This document shows positions 1-5,285 of a stretch of 5,285 nt of DNA, piece after piece; the stretch's first letter is position 1, and every line of letters begins with the position of its first letter. Both the position numbers and the translations under genes were made by a program. Location of the stretch: contig JAFYIK010000082.1 in assembly GCA_017538685.1 (NCBI GenBank), positions 1-5,285 on the forward strand. The letters are read 5' to 3'. This DNA is from Bacteroidales bacterium (GTDB taxonomy: Bacteria; Bacteroidota; Bacteroidia; Bacteroidales; UBA932). The notes below the pieces were generated by a model. That model worked only from the letters and a program-made list of their open reading frames with translations. It was not told where the DNA came from and did not search any database.

Positions 1-176
1 AACACCAGTTTGTCCGCCAGGGTCTGGTCCGGATAACGGGCGTCGTAGTCTGCCAGCATCGCGTTGATCTTGTCCGCGGCCAGGCGCATATAGTGCTCCG
101 ACTCCTGAGTGGCCACCAAGGTGTACTCCTTGCCGGCGATCTTAAGGGTGATGCTGTGCTTGGTCTGGTCTGGCAT
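1..176 (-). CDS. zapA: Cell division protein ZapA (N-terminal 58 residues; rest beyond window)
   Basis: ZapA is a small cytoplasmic protein that binds FtsZ and promotes bundling of its filaments at the division ring. The reading frame starts at ATG 176-174 and runs off the left edge after 58 codons, roughly 60% of the usual length of about 95-100 residues. The sequence has the family pattern: an N-terminal beta-hairpin (HSITLKIAGKEYTLVA, residues 7-22), then a helix beginning with the typical acidic/hydrophobic run and an AADKIN segment (residues 33-38). The start codon lies one base after the TAG of the upstream coiled-coil gene (TAGTATG), so translation is probably coupled; no Shine-Dalgarno sequence is evident. 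The identification rests on motif recognition of a partial protein; the partner gene upstream supports it. In many Bacteroidales the next gene is ribonuclease Y (rny), which cannot be checked here. Confidence 0.85.
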   Translation of the reverse strand, partial: MPDQTKHSITLKIAGKEYTLVATQESEHYMRLAADKINAMLADYDARYPDQTLADKLV

Positions 177-177
177 A

Positions 178-447
178 CTAGTTGGCGATCAGACGGATAC
201 ATTTGTCTATCTCCCGGATGAGCTTGTCTATCCTCTCCTTTGCGGCGGCTTTGTCTCCGTCCGCGGTAAAGGCTCCCGCGAGTTTGTACCGGTCTATCTG
301 TTTTGTCAATTCAGTTATCTGCTGTTTGTACTTGACCACCTCCGACTCCTTGACAACGAGCTTTGCGGCGAGCTCGTCGCCGCGATGCTTCTCCGTTTCG
401 TACAGAGAAATCAACCGTTCGATGTCTTTCCGGAGGTCGTCTGTCAT
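178..447 (-). CDS. Small coiled-coil protein upstream of zapA (ZapB-like by position)
   Basis: An 89-residue, highly charged protein with no signal peptide or membrane segment, so probably cytoplasmic. Residues 1-54 form a predicted long helix with repeated Leu/Ile/Val in heptad-like spacing; a short break rich in Gly and Asp follows (GAFTADGD, residues 58-65), then a second helix ending in KLIREIDKCIRLIAN. A similar C-terminal pattern (K-L/I-x-R-E-I-D-K-C-I-x-L) is recalled from hypothetical proteins encoded just before zapA in other Bacteroidales, so this looks like a conserved partner gene. By size, coiled-coil nature and position it may act in division like ZapB, but that function is inference and sequence homology to ZapB is not shown. 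It has only one methionine, so the start at 447 is the only ATG available. It ends one base before zapA and has its own -7 box six bases upstream of its start. Confidence 0.8.
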   Translation of the reverse strand: MTDDLRKDIERLISLYETEKHRGDELAAKLVVKESEVVKYKQQITELTKQIDRYKLAGAFTADGDKAAAKERIDKLIREIDKCIRLIAN

Positions 448-453
448 ACCCTA

Positions 454-461
454 CAAATATA
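454..461 (-). promoter_or_regulatory. Bacteroidetes -7 box (TATATTTG) for the coiled-coil gene/zapA
   Basis: Read on the minus strand this is TATATTTG followed by T, matching the Bacteroidetes sigma-ABfr -7 consensus TAnnTTTG. It sits in the 25-base gap between the NusG-like gene and the coiled-coil gene, in an AT-rich island that stands out from the GC-rich surroundings. The start codon begins six bases after the box. A possible weak -33 element (ATTG, 485-488) lies 23 bases upstream, which is longer than usual. The pair could thus be transcribed independently of the NusG-like gene. Confidence 0.6.
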
Positions 462-472
462 ATTATTTTTCC

Positions 473-988
473 CTATTTCTCTATCAATTCCACCGATTTC
501 CTGTCGATTTGCACGCAGGCGGTGCCCAGAAGGGGCAGACGGACCGCCAGGCAGTCCTTCCCGTCCAGGCTGACAAGCTCCACTACCCTGCCCTCGAGGG
601 CGCCTTCCTTCACGCGGACTTTGTCGCCGGGATGGAGGTGGCGGTCGATCACCTTTACCTCCCCGTTCGCGCTTTCCACCATTGCGATGAAGGCTTCCAT
701 CTGATCGTCAGGCACGCGCGCGGGCTTGTAGGTCCCGGGGCTCTCCGAGAGGTAGTTTGTCAGATATGGGATTTCGTCCAGCGAACGGCGGCGCTCCTGT
801 TCGGTGCAGCGAACGAACACTATGCGGGGGATGAGCAGCCGCTCCACCACTTTCTTGCGGTCCGACCACTGGCGCAGCTCGCGGCTTACTGCCACGAACA
901 CCCCGTAACCCTTCGCAGAAAGGGCCGCAGCCACATTTTTATCCTGGCAGGAGCGGGTGCAGGCTATGTACCAGTGCAGTTCGTTCAT
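473..988 (-). CDS. NusG/RfaH-superfamily transcription antiterminator, UpxY-like
   Basis: A 171-residue specialised NusG paralogue, expected to bind RNA polymerase and reduce pausing or termination on particular transcripts. The NusG N-terminal (NGN) domain spans about residues 4-105: it opens with HWYIACTRSCQDKNVAAAL and includes the typical core strand LLIPRIVFVRC (51-61). A KOW motif follows at 119-139 (HPGDKVRVKEGALEGRVVEL). Length fits UpxY-type proteins of Bacteroidales (about 170-190 residues). An in-frame ATG at 1006 would add six residues, but that stretch contains the -7 box, and the family begins close to the W-Y motif, so 988 is preferred. UpxY genes normally head capsule or exopolysaccharide operons; here the genes that follow are a coiled-coil protein and zapA, so its target is not evident. 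It could equally be a solo NusG paralogue acting at a distance. Confidence 0.85.
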   Translation of the reverse strand: MNELHWYIACTRSCQDKNVAAALSAKGYGVFVAVSRELRQWSDRKKVVERLLIPRIVFVRCTEQERRRSLDEIPYLTNYLSESPGTYKPARVPDDQMEAFIAMVESANGEVKVIDRHLHPGDKVRVKEGALEGRVVELVSLDGKDCLAVRLPLLGTACVQIDRKSVELIEK

Positions 989-993
989 ACATA

Positions 994-1001
994 CAAATGT
1001 A
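994..1001 (-). promoter_or_regulatory. Bacteroidetes -7 box (TACATTTG) for the NusG-like gene
   Basis: On the minus strand the sequence TACATTTG followed by T matches the TAnnTTTG consensus. It ends five bases before the preferred start codon at 988. This placement argues against translation from the upstream in-frame ATG at 1006, which would lie upstream of the transcription start. No convincing -33 TTG/TTTG is seen at the expected distance. Confidence 0.6.
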
Positions 1002-1013
1002 GCCATTTTTTCT

Positions 1014-1021
1014 TAACTTTG
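1014..1021 (+). promoter_or_regulatory. Bacteroidetes -7 box (TAACTTTG) for nadE
   Basis: TAACTTTG followed by C is a full match to the extended Bacteroidetes -7 consensus TAnnTTTG(Y). The nadE ATG follows after only seven bases (1022-1028). The box is 12 bases from the oppositely oriented -7 box of the NusG-like gene, so the two promoters overlap and RNA polymerase probably cannot occupy both at once. No clear -33 element is seen; the expected position falls near the start codon of the divergent gene. Confidence 0.65.
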
Positions 1022-1028
1022 CTTTGTT

Positions 1029-2834
1029 ATGGAAGACAAGCTTGATATGCTGCGCGCAGCAGCCGCGACCCCGAAAGTGAAGGTCGCAGACGTGAACTCC
1101 AATGTCGCGGAGATTGCAAGGCTCTGCAAGGAAATCGCCGGGGAATGCAACCCCGCCATTATCGTTCTGCCCGAACTCGCAGTCACGGGTTACACCTGCG
1201 GAGATCTGTTCCGCCAGACCCATCTGATCCAAAATGCCGAAGACGGCGTGGGCAAGCTCTGCGAAGAGACTGCGCACCTTTCCCAGCTGATAGTGGTCGG
1301 CTGCCCGGTGGCTTATGGCTCGAAGCTCTACGACGCCGCCGTGGTCATCCGGGAAGGGCATATCCTCGGCATCGTGCCGAAGTCTTCCGTCTCCCCCGAC
1401 GAATCGCGCTGGTTCAGCCCCGCTCCCGCAGAAGCAGTCGAGTTGGTGTTCGCCGGGCAGACCTGCCTTATGCAGGCGGCCCGCATCTTCGAGTGCGACG
1501 GCGTGCGCTTCGGCATAGAGGCAGGCGAATCCCTGTTGACCTCCCGGACTGCCGACGTTTTCCGCGAGGCCGGAGTTGACCTGGTCCTCTGCCCCGCGGC
1601 ATCGTGCGAGCTCGCCGGGAAGCAGGAGCACCGCAAGGCCGCGCTTAAGACCGCATCAATGGCCCTGCAGGCCGCATACGTTTTCAGCTCGAACGGCTAT
1701 GGCGAATCCACGGACGACTTCGTGTGGGCCGGAGCGTCGCTGATTTACTCGAACGGCGAACTGCTCGCAGAGAACGGGCGTTTCCAGCACAAATCGAGCT
1801 GGACTGCGGCGGAAATCGACCTCAGGCGCCTGCATCGCGACTACGGTATCCCCGCCCCGGAAGAGGCAGAAGACGAGCTAGACCCTATGCCTTTCGTCCC
1901 TTCGGACCCCGCCAGGCTTGCCGCGCGCTGCCGCGAGATCTTCAACATACAGACTGTCGGCCTGATGAGCCGCCTCGAGCATATCCATTGCAGCAAGTGC
2001 GTCATCGGCGTTTCCGGCGGACTGGACAGCACCCTCGCGCTGCTCGTCATCTGCGAGGCGTTCGACCGCCTGGGGCTGGACCGCAAAGGCATCTACGCAG
2101 TAACTATGCCCTGCTTCGGCACCTCCGACAGGACCCATTCGAACGCGTGGAAGCTAATGGAAAAGCTCGGCGTGAACGCGATGGAAATATGCATAGGCGA
2201 TGCCGTGCTCCAGCATTTCAAGGACATAGGGCACGACCCTTCCGTGCACGACCTGACCTACGAAAACTCGCAGGCCCGCGAGCGCACGCAGGTGCTGATG
2301 GACCTCGGGAACCAAGTTGGAGGAATAGTGGTCGGCACCGGAGACCTCTCTGAGATTGCGCTCGGATGGTGCACCTACAACGGCGACCATATGAGTATGT
2401 ACGGAGTCAATGCCGGAGTGCCGAAGACCCTCATCCGCGCGATGGTGCGGGTGATGGCGCAGGGGCATCCCGCTTCGGACACGCTGATGGACATCGTGGA
2501 CACTCCCGTCTCACCCGAACTCGTTCCCGGCCAGGTCACGGAAGACCTTCTGGGGCCTTACGAGCTGCACGACTTCTTCCTGAGGCATTTCACGAAGGGA
2601 GAAGCGCCGCAGGAAATCCTGCGAAAGGCTGTTCCCGCGTTCAATGGAACCTACGACAACGAACTGATAGGCAGATGCCTGAAGACCTTCCTCAAGCGTT
2701 TCTTCAGCCAGCAGTTCAAGCGCGCCTGCAGTCCCTGCGGGCCCAAGGTCGGGACAGTCGGTCTCTCACCTCGCGGCGACTGGCTTATGCCGACTGACGC
2801 ATCTTCTCGCCTTTGGCTCGAAGAATTAGATTAA
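1029..2834 (+). CDS. nadE: NAD+ synthetase, two-domain type, with degenerate glutaminase active site
   Basis: Cytoplasmic enzyme of the last step of NAD+ synthesis: ATP-dependent amidation of nicotinate adenine dinucleotide. Residues 8-265 form a nitrilase-fold (CN hydrolase) glutaminase domain; residues 290-600 form the synthetase domain. The latter has the PP-loop GVSGGLDST (327-335), CFGTSDRTHSN (362-372), TYENSQARERTQ (410-421) and GTGDLSEIALGWCTYNGDH (436-454), all well conserved. In the glutaminase domain, Glu49 (LPELAVTGY) and Lys118 (GIVPK) of the usual Glu-Lys-Cys triad are present. The cysteine motif, normally E-I-C-E-D-L, reads E-A-G-E-S-L (164-169), so the nucleophile is Gly166. 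The loop after Lys118 is about five residues shorter than in Bacteroides relatives and lacks the usual L-P-N-Y-x-E-F-Y-E pattern. At 601 residues it is somewhat shorter than relatives (about 640-650). It is probably ammonia-dependent. ATG 1029 is chosen from promoter position; Met7 is an alternative. Confidence 0.93.
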   Translation: MEDKLDMLRAAAATPKVKVADVNSNVAEIARLCKEIAGECNPAIIVLPELAVTGYTCGDLFRQTHLIQNAEDGVGKLCEETAHLSQLIVVGCPVAYGSKLYDAAVVIREGHILGIVPKSSVSPDESRWFSPAPAEAVELVFAGQTCLMQAARIFECDGVRFGIEAGESLLTSRTADVFREAGVDLVLCPAASCELAGKQEHRKAALKTASMALQAAYVFSSNGYGESTDDFVWAGASLIYSNGELLAENGRFQHKSSWTAAEIDLRRLHRDYGIPAPEEAEDELDPMPFVPSDPARLAARCREIFNIQTVGLMSRLEHIHCSKCVIGVSGGLDSTLALLVICEAFDRLGLDRKGIYAVTMPCFGTSDRTHSNAWKLMEKLGVNAMEICIGDAVLQHFKDIGHDPSVHDLTYENSQARERTQVLMDLGNQVGGIVVGTGDLSEIALGWCTYNGDHMSMYGVNAGVPKTLIRAMVRVMAQGHPASDTLMDIVDTPVSPELVPGQVTEDLLGPYELHDFFLRHFTKGEAPQEILRKAVPAFNGTYDNELIGRCLKTFLKRFFSQQFKRACSPCGPKVGTVGLSPRGDWLMPTDASSRLWLEELD

Positions 2835-4543
2835 TTACCAAACATCAAGGTCATATCTGCGGATATGGCCTTTTTTGCTGTCTGCTCCGGCACGAACTTC
2901 CAGTCGCCGAGGCCGGTGAGGTCGGAGGCGGAGACGGCGCCGTGCTGCTCGAAGTAGCGGTAGATGAGGTCGCGGATTTCGGGATAACGGGCGACGAGGC
3001 GGGCGTCGAGCTCTTCGCGGGTGAGACCTGCGCCCTTCAGCAACAGGTCTCCGCCGCCTGCGGCGCGGTAGGAGGTCATCGCCACGTTGTACTCACGCCC
3101 GAGGTCGAAGAGGCCGCCGCCGGCGAGCGAGCTGATGGCGACCCTGCTGCCGTAGGGTTTGGTGATGTCCACCGTGTAGTCGAGTCCGGACGCGCTGTCG
3201 AAATTGTAGCTCGGGTAATTGAACGACCAGCGGCTCTGGAAGTAGCGGGCGTCGTCGCGCTGGCTCATATTGAGGACGTGTCCTCCGGGCTTCCAGGTCA
3301 CTATCCACTTGTCGTACGAGTATTCCAGGTAATCGAGGATTTCCTGTCCGGTGAGACGCAGCACGCAGAGGGTGTTCTCATAGGGATAGATCGTGAACAT
3401 ATCGTTGAAGACGAGCGTTCCGGCTTCGACTGTCTTGTTGTATGAGAGCGGCGCGGCGAAGGCGATGTCAGCCCCGGATGCGGCCAGTTGGACGTGGTGG
3501 ATGAAATCGATGTAGAAACAGCGTCCGGCGTAGGATTCGCGGGTGAGCATAGGCTGGTCGATGGAGCCTACTTCCTTGAGGGTAAAGGCCTTGACCTTGG
3601 CGTAGTCTTCCGCGAATGCGGCTCGCATCTTCGCGTCGGCCTTGCGCTTGTCCACGCGGACTATCGAAGGGGTGATGGTTTTGGTGCCGTCTTTTCCGAC
3701 CGTGATCACGGTGTGGCTGAAGTTGTTCGCCTTGGACCCGGTGTTCACGAGCGCGATGCTGTCCGCGCTTTCCATCCTCTGGCGGTGGTCGTGGGAGGTG
3801 ACGACAAGATCCACCCCGCGCAGAGTCTTGAAGAGGTCAAGCCCCTGGGCCTCAAGCACTTCGCCGTCCCCGGCGCCGACCCCGCTATGCACTGCCACTA
3901 TCGTCACGTCCGGCCTGACCTTCGCTTTCAGCGCATCCACCCTCTCCTGCACGAAAGGCACTAGCGAGACGAACCTGATTCCGGACCAGATGCTCTCGTC
4001 CAGCCAGGCTGCCATATTCGCATTCGTGTAGCCCAGAACCAGCACCTTGAGACCACCCTTCCTGAAGACTGCATATTCGGGCCAGTAGGACTTTCCGTCC
4101 GGCCCCAGAGCGTTGCCGGCGAGAAACGGGATGCCGTGGGCTTTCAGCTGGGGCGTGACTCGGTCGTAAACGCGGTGCCCCGTCTCCACGTCGTGGTTGC
4201 CCACCACTATGGCGTCATAGCCCATATAGCCCGCCAGACGCACGAAGAGGTGCTCGTCGAGCGTGTCCACGTAATTGTAGAAGTAGGCCGCGTTGTCGCC
4301 CTGCAGGCAGTCGCCCGCATCGAGCAGCAGCACGTTCTCCCTGCCCACGGCGGCGCGGAGGCTGTCCACATAGTGATTGACTGCCAGCAGGCTGGCGACC
4401 TGGCGACCTCCGACGTAGGTGCTGTCGAACCAGGCGCCGTGGACGTCGTTGGTGGTGATAATATGGACAGTGCCGGTGTGCGGCTGACAGGCGGATGCGA
4501 CGAGGGCCGCAAGCGCCAGGAAATATAGGGTCAGATGTTTCAT
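2831..4543 (-). CDS. Lipoprotein metallophosphatase / 5'-nucleotidase (CpdB/UshA-like)
   Basis: A 570-residue exported phosphohydrolase that probably removes phosphate from nucleotides or cyclic nucleotides for salvage. Residues 1-19 are a lipoprotein signal peptide with a lipobox-like end (VASAC, Cys19), so it is likely membrane-anchored and facing the periplasm or cell surface. The metallophosphatase domain (about 25-290) shows the dinuclear metal ligands: D33-x-H35 (TTNDVHG), GD78 (LLLDAGDCLQGD), N116-H117 (GNHD), H219 (AVHSG) and H251-x-H253 (TSHDHR). The 5'-nucleotidase C-terminal domain (about 325-540) has FTIYPYENTLCVLRLTGQEI (383-402) and the substrate-pocket segment MTSYRAAGGGD (489-499). 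The ending, from DWKFVPE (547-553) to LMFGN, resembles the conserved tail of this Bacteroidetes family. Its ATG overlaps the upstream gene's stop (ATGA). Its stop overlaps that of convergent nadE. Exact substrate cannot be told from sequence. Confidence 0.92.
   Translation of the reverse strand: MKHLTLYFLALAALVASACQPHTGTVHIITTNDVHGAWFDSTYVGGRQVASLLAVNHYVDSLRAAVGRENVLLLDAGDCLQGDNAAYFYNYVDTLDEHLFVRLAGYMGYDAIVVGNHDVETGHRVYDRVTPQLKAHGIPFLAGNALGPDGKSYWPEYAVFRKGGLKVLVLGYTNANMAAWLDESIWSGIRFVSLVPFVQERVDALKAKVRPDVTIVAVHSGVGAGDGEVLEAQGLDLFKTLRGVDLVVTSHDHRQRMESADSIALVNTGSKANNFSHTVITVGKDGTKTITPSIVRVDKRKADAKMRAAFAEDYAKVKAFTLKEVGSIDQPMLTRESYAGRCFYIDFIHHVQLAASGADIAFAAPLSYNKTVEAGTLVFNDMFTIYPYENTLCVLRLTGQEILDYLEYSYDKWIVTWKPGGHVLNMSQRDDARYFQSRWSFNYPSYNFDSASGLDYTVDITKPYGSRVAISSLAGGGLFDLGREYNVAMTSYRAAGGGDLLLKGAGLTREELDARLVARYPEIRDLIYRYFEQHGAVSASDLTGLGDWKFVPEQTAKKAISADMTLMFGN
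2849..2876 (+). terminator. Intrinsic terminator of nadE, inside the opposing nucleotidase gene
   Basis: A nine-pair stem (2849-2857 with 2862-2870, one G-T wobble) closes a four-base TGCG loop and is followed by six T residues (2871-2876). This is a textbook rho-independent terminator for plus-strand transcription, beginning 14 bases after the nadE stop codon. The whole hairpin lies in the last codons of the minus-strand nucleotidase gene, where it encodes part of AISADMTL. Read on the minus strand the stem is not followed by a T tract, so it should act mainly in one direction. Confidence 0.88.
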
Positions 4544-5285
4544 ATGTCGAATACCAGGGCGACGCGCTGCTCGGAGCCGAGGAAACCTTCGGAGCCGAAG
4601 TGGAAGCGGAAGCTCACTTTGAGATCCAGGTTTTCGGAGATGCGCGGCATCCAGTACAGTTCCGTGAGGTCGTAGAAGCCTTTATAGAACTTCGAACCGC
4701 GGTAGAGCAGGTCTGCATAGGGGTTGCCGGCCGTGTCCACATCTTTGTAGAACGGCAGCATATCCTGAGTGTAGGCCGTCACGTTCTTCAGCCCGAGGCT
4801 CTTCCAGCGGAGGTTCGCCTCGGCCTCGCCGCCGAACGGGAGACGGAGATCGTCGCGCTTGCGGTCCTTTTGATAACTGGCTATCGCGCTGAGTTTCAGG
4901 CTGATTTTGCTTTCAGCGCTATCGGGCGCTAGCTCAAGCTTTCCGAAGAGCTGGAGGTGGTGATTGTCCACCACGCCCGGGGCAGCGACACTTCCGGCAT
5001 AGTGATAGAAACTCCCGGCCCAGCCCAGGGAGAAGCCCGGCGCGACTCCCACCGAGCCATAGCTGAGGATCTGGAAACGTTCCTTGCGGGTGGCGCCGTA
5101 CTTTCCCATCCAGTCAAGGGCGAGCTCCGTGAAGAAAGCGTCCTTGCCGTACGACAGGTACATACCGTCCAGGTTGAAGTCGGTCTCGACAGTCTCCTCG
5201 CTCATAAGGGCTTCGCTGTATGACCCCCTGATGAAACGACGCGGGTAACAGCCTGCGGCGGCGGAAAAGAGCCTCTGTCCGTCGT
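4540..5285 (-). CDS. Outer-membrane beta-barrel-like protein, C-terminal part (247 residues visible)
   Basis: The frame is open to the right edge, so the N-terminus and any signal peptide lie outside. An internal ATG at 5205 exists, but the 26 codons before it (DGQRLFSAAAGCYPRRFIRG, then SYSEAL) read like protein and continue the frame, so the gene very likely starts beyond the window. The visible part alternates polar and hydrophobic residues in strand-length runs rich in Tyr, Phe and Trp, such as DGMYLSYGKDAFFTELALDW, HHLQLFGKLELAP and SENLDLKVSFRFHFGSEGF. It ends in a strand, RVALVFDI. This is the look of a Bacteroidetes outer-membrane barrel, but I do not recognise a named family. It overlaps the nucleotidase start by ATGA, so the two are almost certainly cotranscribed and may cooperate in handling extracellular nucleotides or phosphate; that role is inference. 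Confidence 0.7.
   Translation of the reverse strand, partial: DGQRLFSAAAGCYPRRFIRGSYSEALMSEETVETDFNLDGMYLSYGKDAFFTELALDWMGKYGATRKERFQILSYGSVGVAPGFSLGWAGSFYHYAGSVAAPGVVDNHHLQLFGKLELAPDSAESKISLKLSAIASYQKDRKRDDLRLPFGGEAEANLRWKSLGLKNVTAYTQDMLPFYKDVDTAGNPYADLLYRGSKFYKGFYDLTELYWMPRISENLDLKVSFRFHFGSEGFLGSEQRVALVFDI

Noticed and set aside
989..1006. ATG at 1006 as start of the NusG-like protein (six extra residues)
   Set aside because: The extra codons contain the -7 box TACATTTG, so the transcript should begin downstream of this ATG; the family's W-Y motif is also close to the start at 988.
182..1045. Long plus-strand open frame (287 codons) across the left block
   Set aside because: It is antisense to two well-supported minus-strand genes (NusG-like and coiled-coil) and covers their promoters; its translation shows no domain pattern.
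939..1631. Minus-strand open frame of 230 codons opposite the start of nadE
   Set aside because: It lies opposite a clear nadE coding region. Such antisense frames are common in GC-rich genes.
2831..2876. C-terminal tail of the nucleotidase as a recent read-through extension past its original stop
   Set aside because: The tail from DWKFVPE to LMFGN resembles the conserved ending of this family in other Bacteroidetes, so it is probably ancestral and the terminator evolved within it.
2813..3445. Plus-strand open frame of 210 codons after nadE
   Set aside because: It overlaps the end of nadE, runs through the terminator and is antisense to the conserved C-terminal domain of the nucleotidase; no motif supports it.
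3488..3964. Plus-strand open frames opposite the nucleotidase gene, here and at 4136-4528
   Set aside because: They are antisense to metal-binding motifs of a clear enzyme, and their sequences are Val/His/Glu-rich mirrors of the real frame.
4540..5205. Treating ATG 5205 as the true start of the barrel protein
   Set aside because: The frame continues without a stop to the window edge with protein-like codons, and no signal peptide follows ATG 5205, which an outer-membrane protein would need.

Overview
The window looks like chromosomal DNA from a GC-rich member of the Bacteroidota, probably Bacteroidales (an Alistipes- or Cryptobacteroides-like genome would fit, but genus is a guess). Four things point there. 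All three recognisable promoters carry the Bacteroidetes -7 box TAnnTTTG. There are no obvious Shine-Dalgarno sites. One gene belongs to the NusG/UpxY-type antiterminator family. The NAD synthetase and nucleotidase resemble Bacteroidales versions. Coding density is very high; the only non-coding stretches are 1, 25 and 40 bases long. No RNA genes, insertion sequences, CRISPR arrays or other repeats were seen.

Left block (1-988, minus strand): a NusG/UpxY-like transcription factor gene (473-988) is followed by a small coiled-coil protein gene (178-447) and then by the start of zapA (176 to beyond base 1). The coiled-coil/zapA pair is separated by one base and is probably a cell-division module. 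The coiled-coil gene has its own -7 box in the 25-base gap behind the NusG-like gene.

Middle (989-2834): a 40-base divergent intergenic region carries two back-to-back -7 boxes, one for the NusG-like gene and one for nadE. The nadE product is a 601-residue two-domain NAD+ synthetase. Its synthetase domain is well preserved, but the glutaminase domain has lost the catalytic cysteine (Gly166 at that position) and a stretch of an active-site loop. This is the most notable finding of the window and suggests an ammonia-dependent enzyme with a vestigial or structural glutaminase domain.

Right block (2831-5285, minus strand): an outer-membrane beta-barrel-like protein (N-terminus beyond the window) overlaps by ATGA with a lipoprotein-type metallophosphatase/5'-nucleotidase. 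That gene is convergent with nadE: the two share a TTAA in which both stop codons are read, and the intrinsic terminator of nadE lies inside the coding end of the nucleotidase gene.

The strongest signals are the glutaminase-dead NadE, the terminator embedded in an opposing gene, and three promoters that place transcription starts almost on the start codons (near-leaderless mRNAs). No defence system, mobile element or wholly new multi-gene system is apparent.
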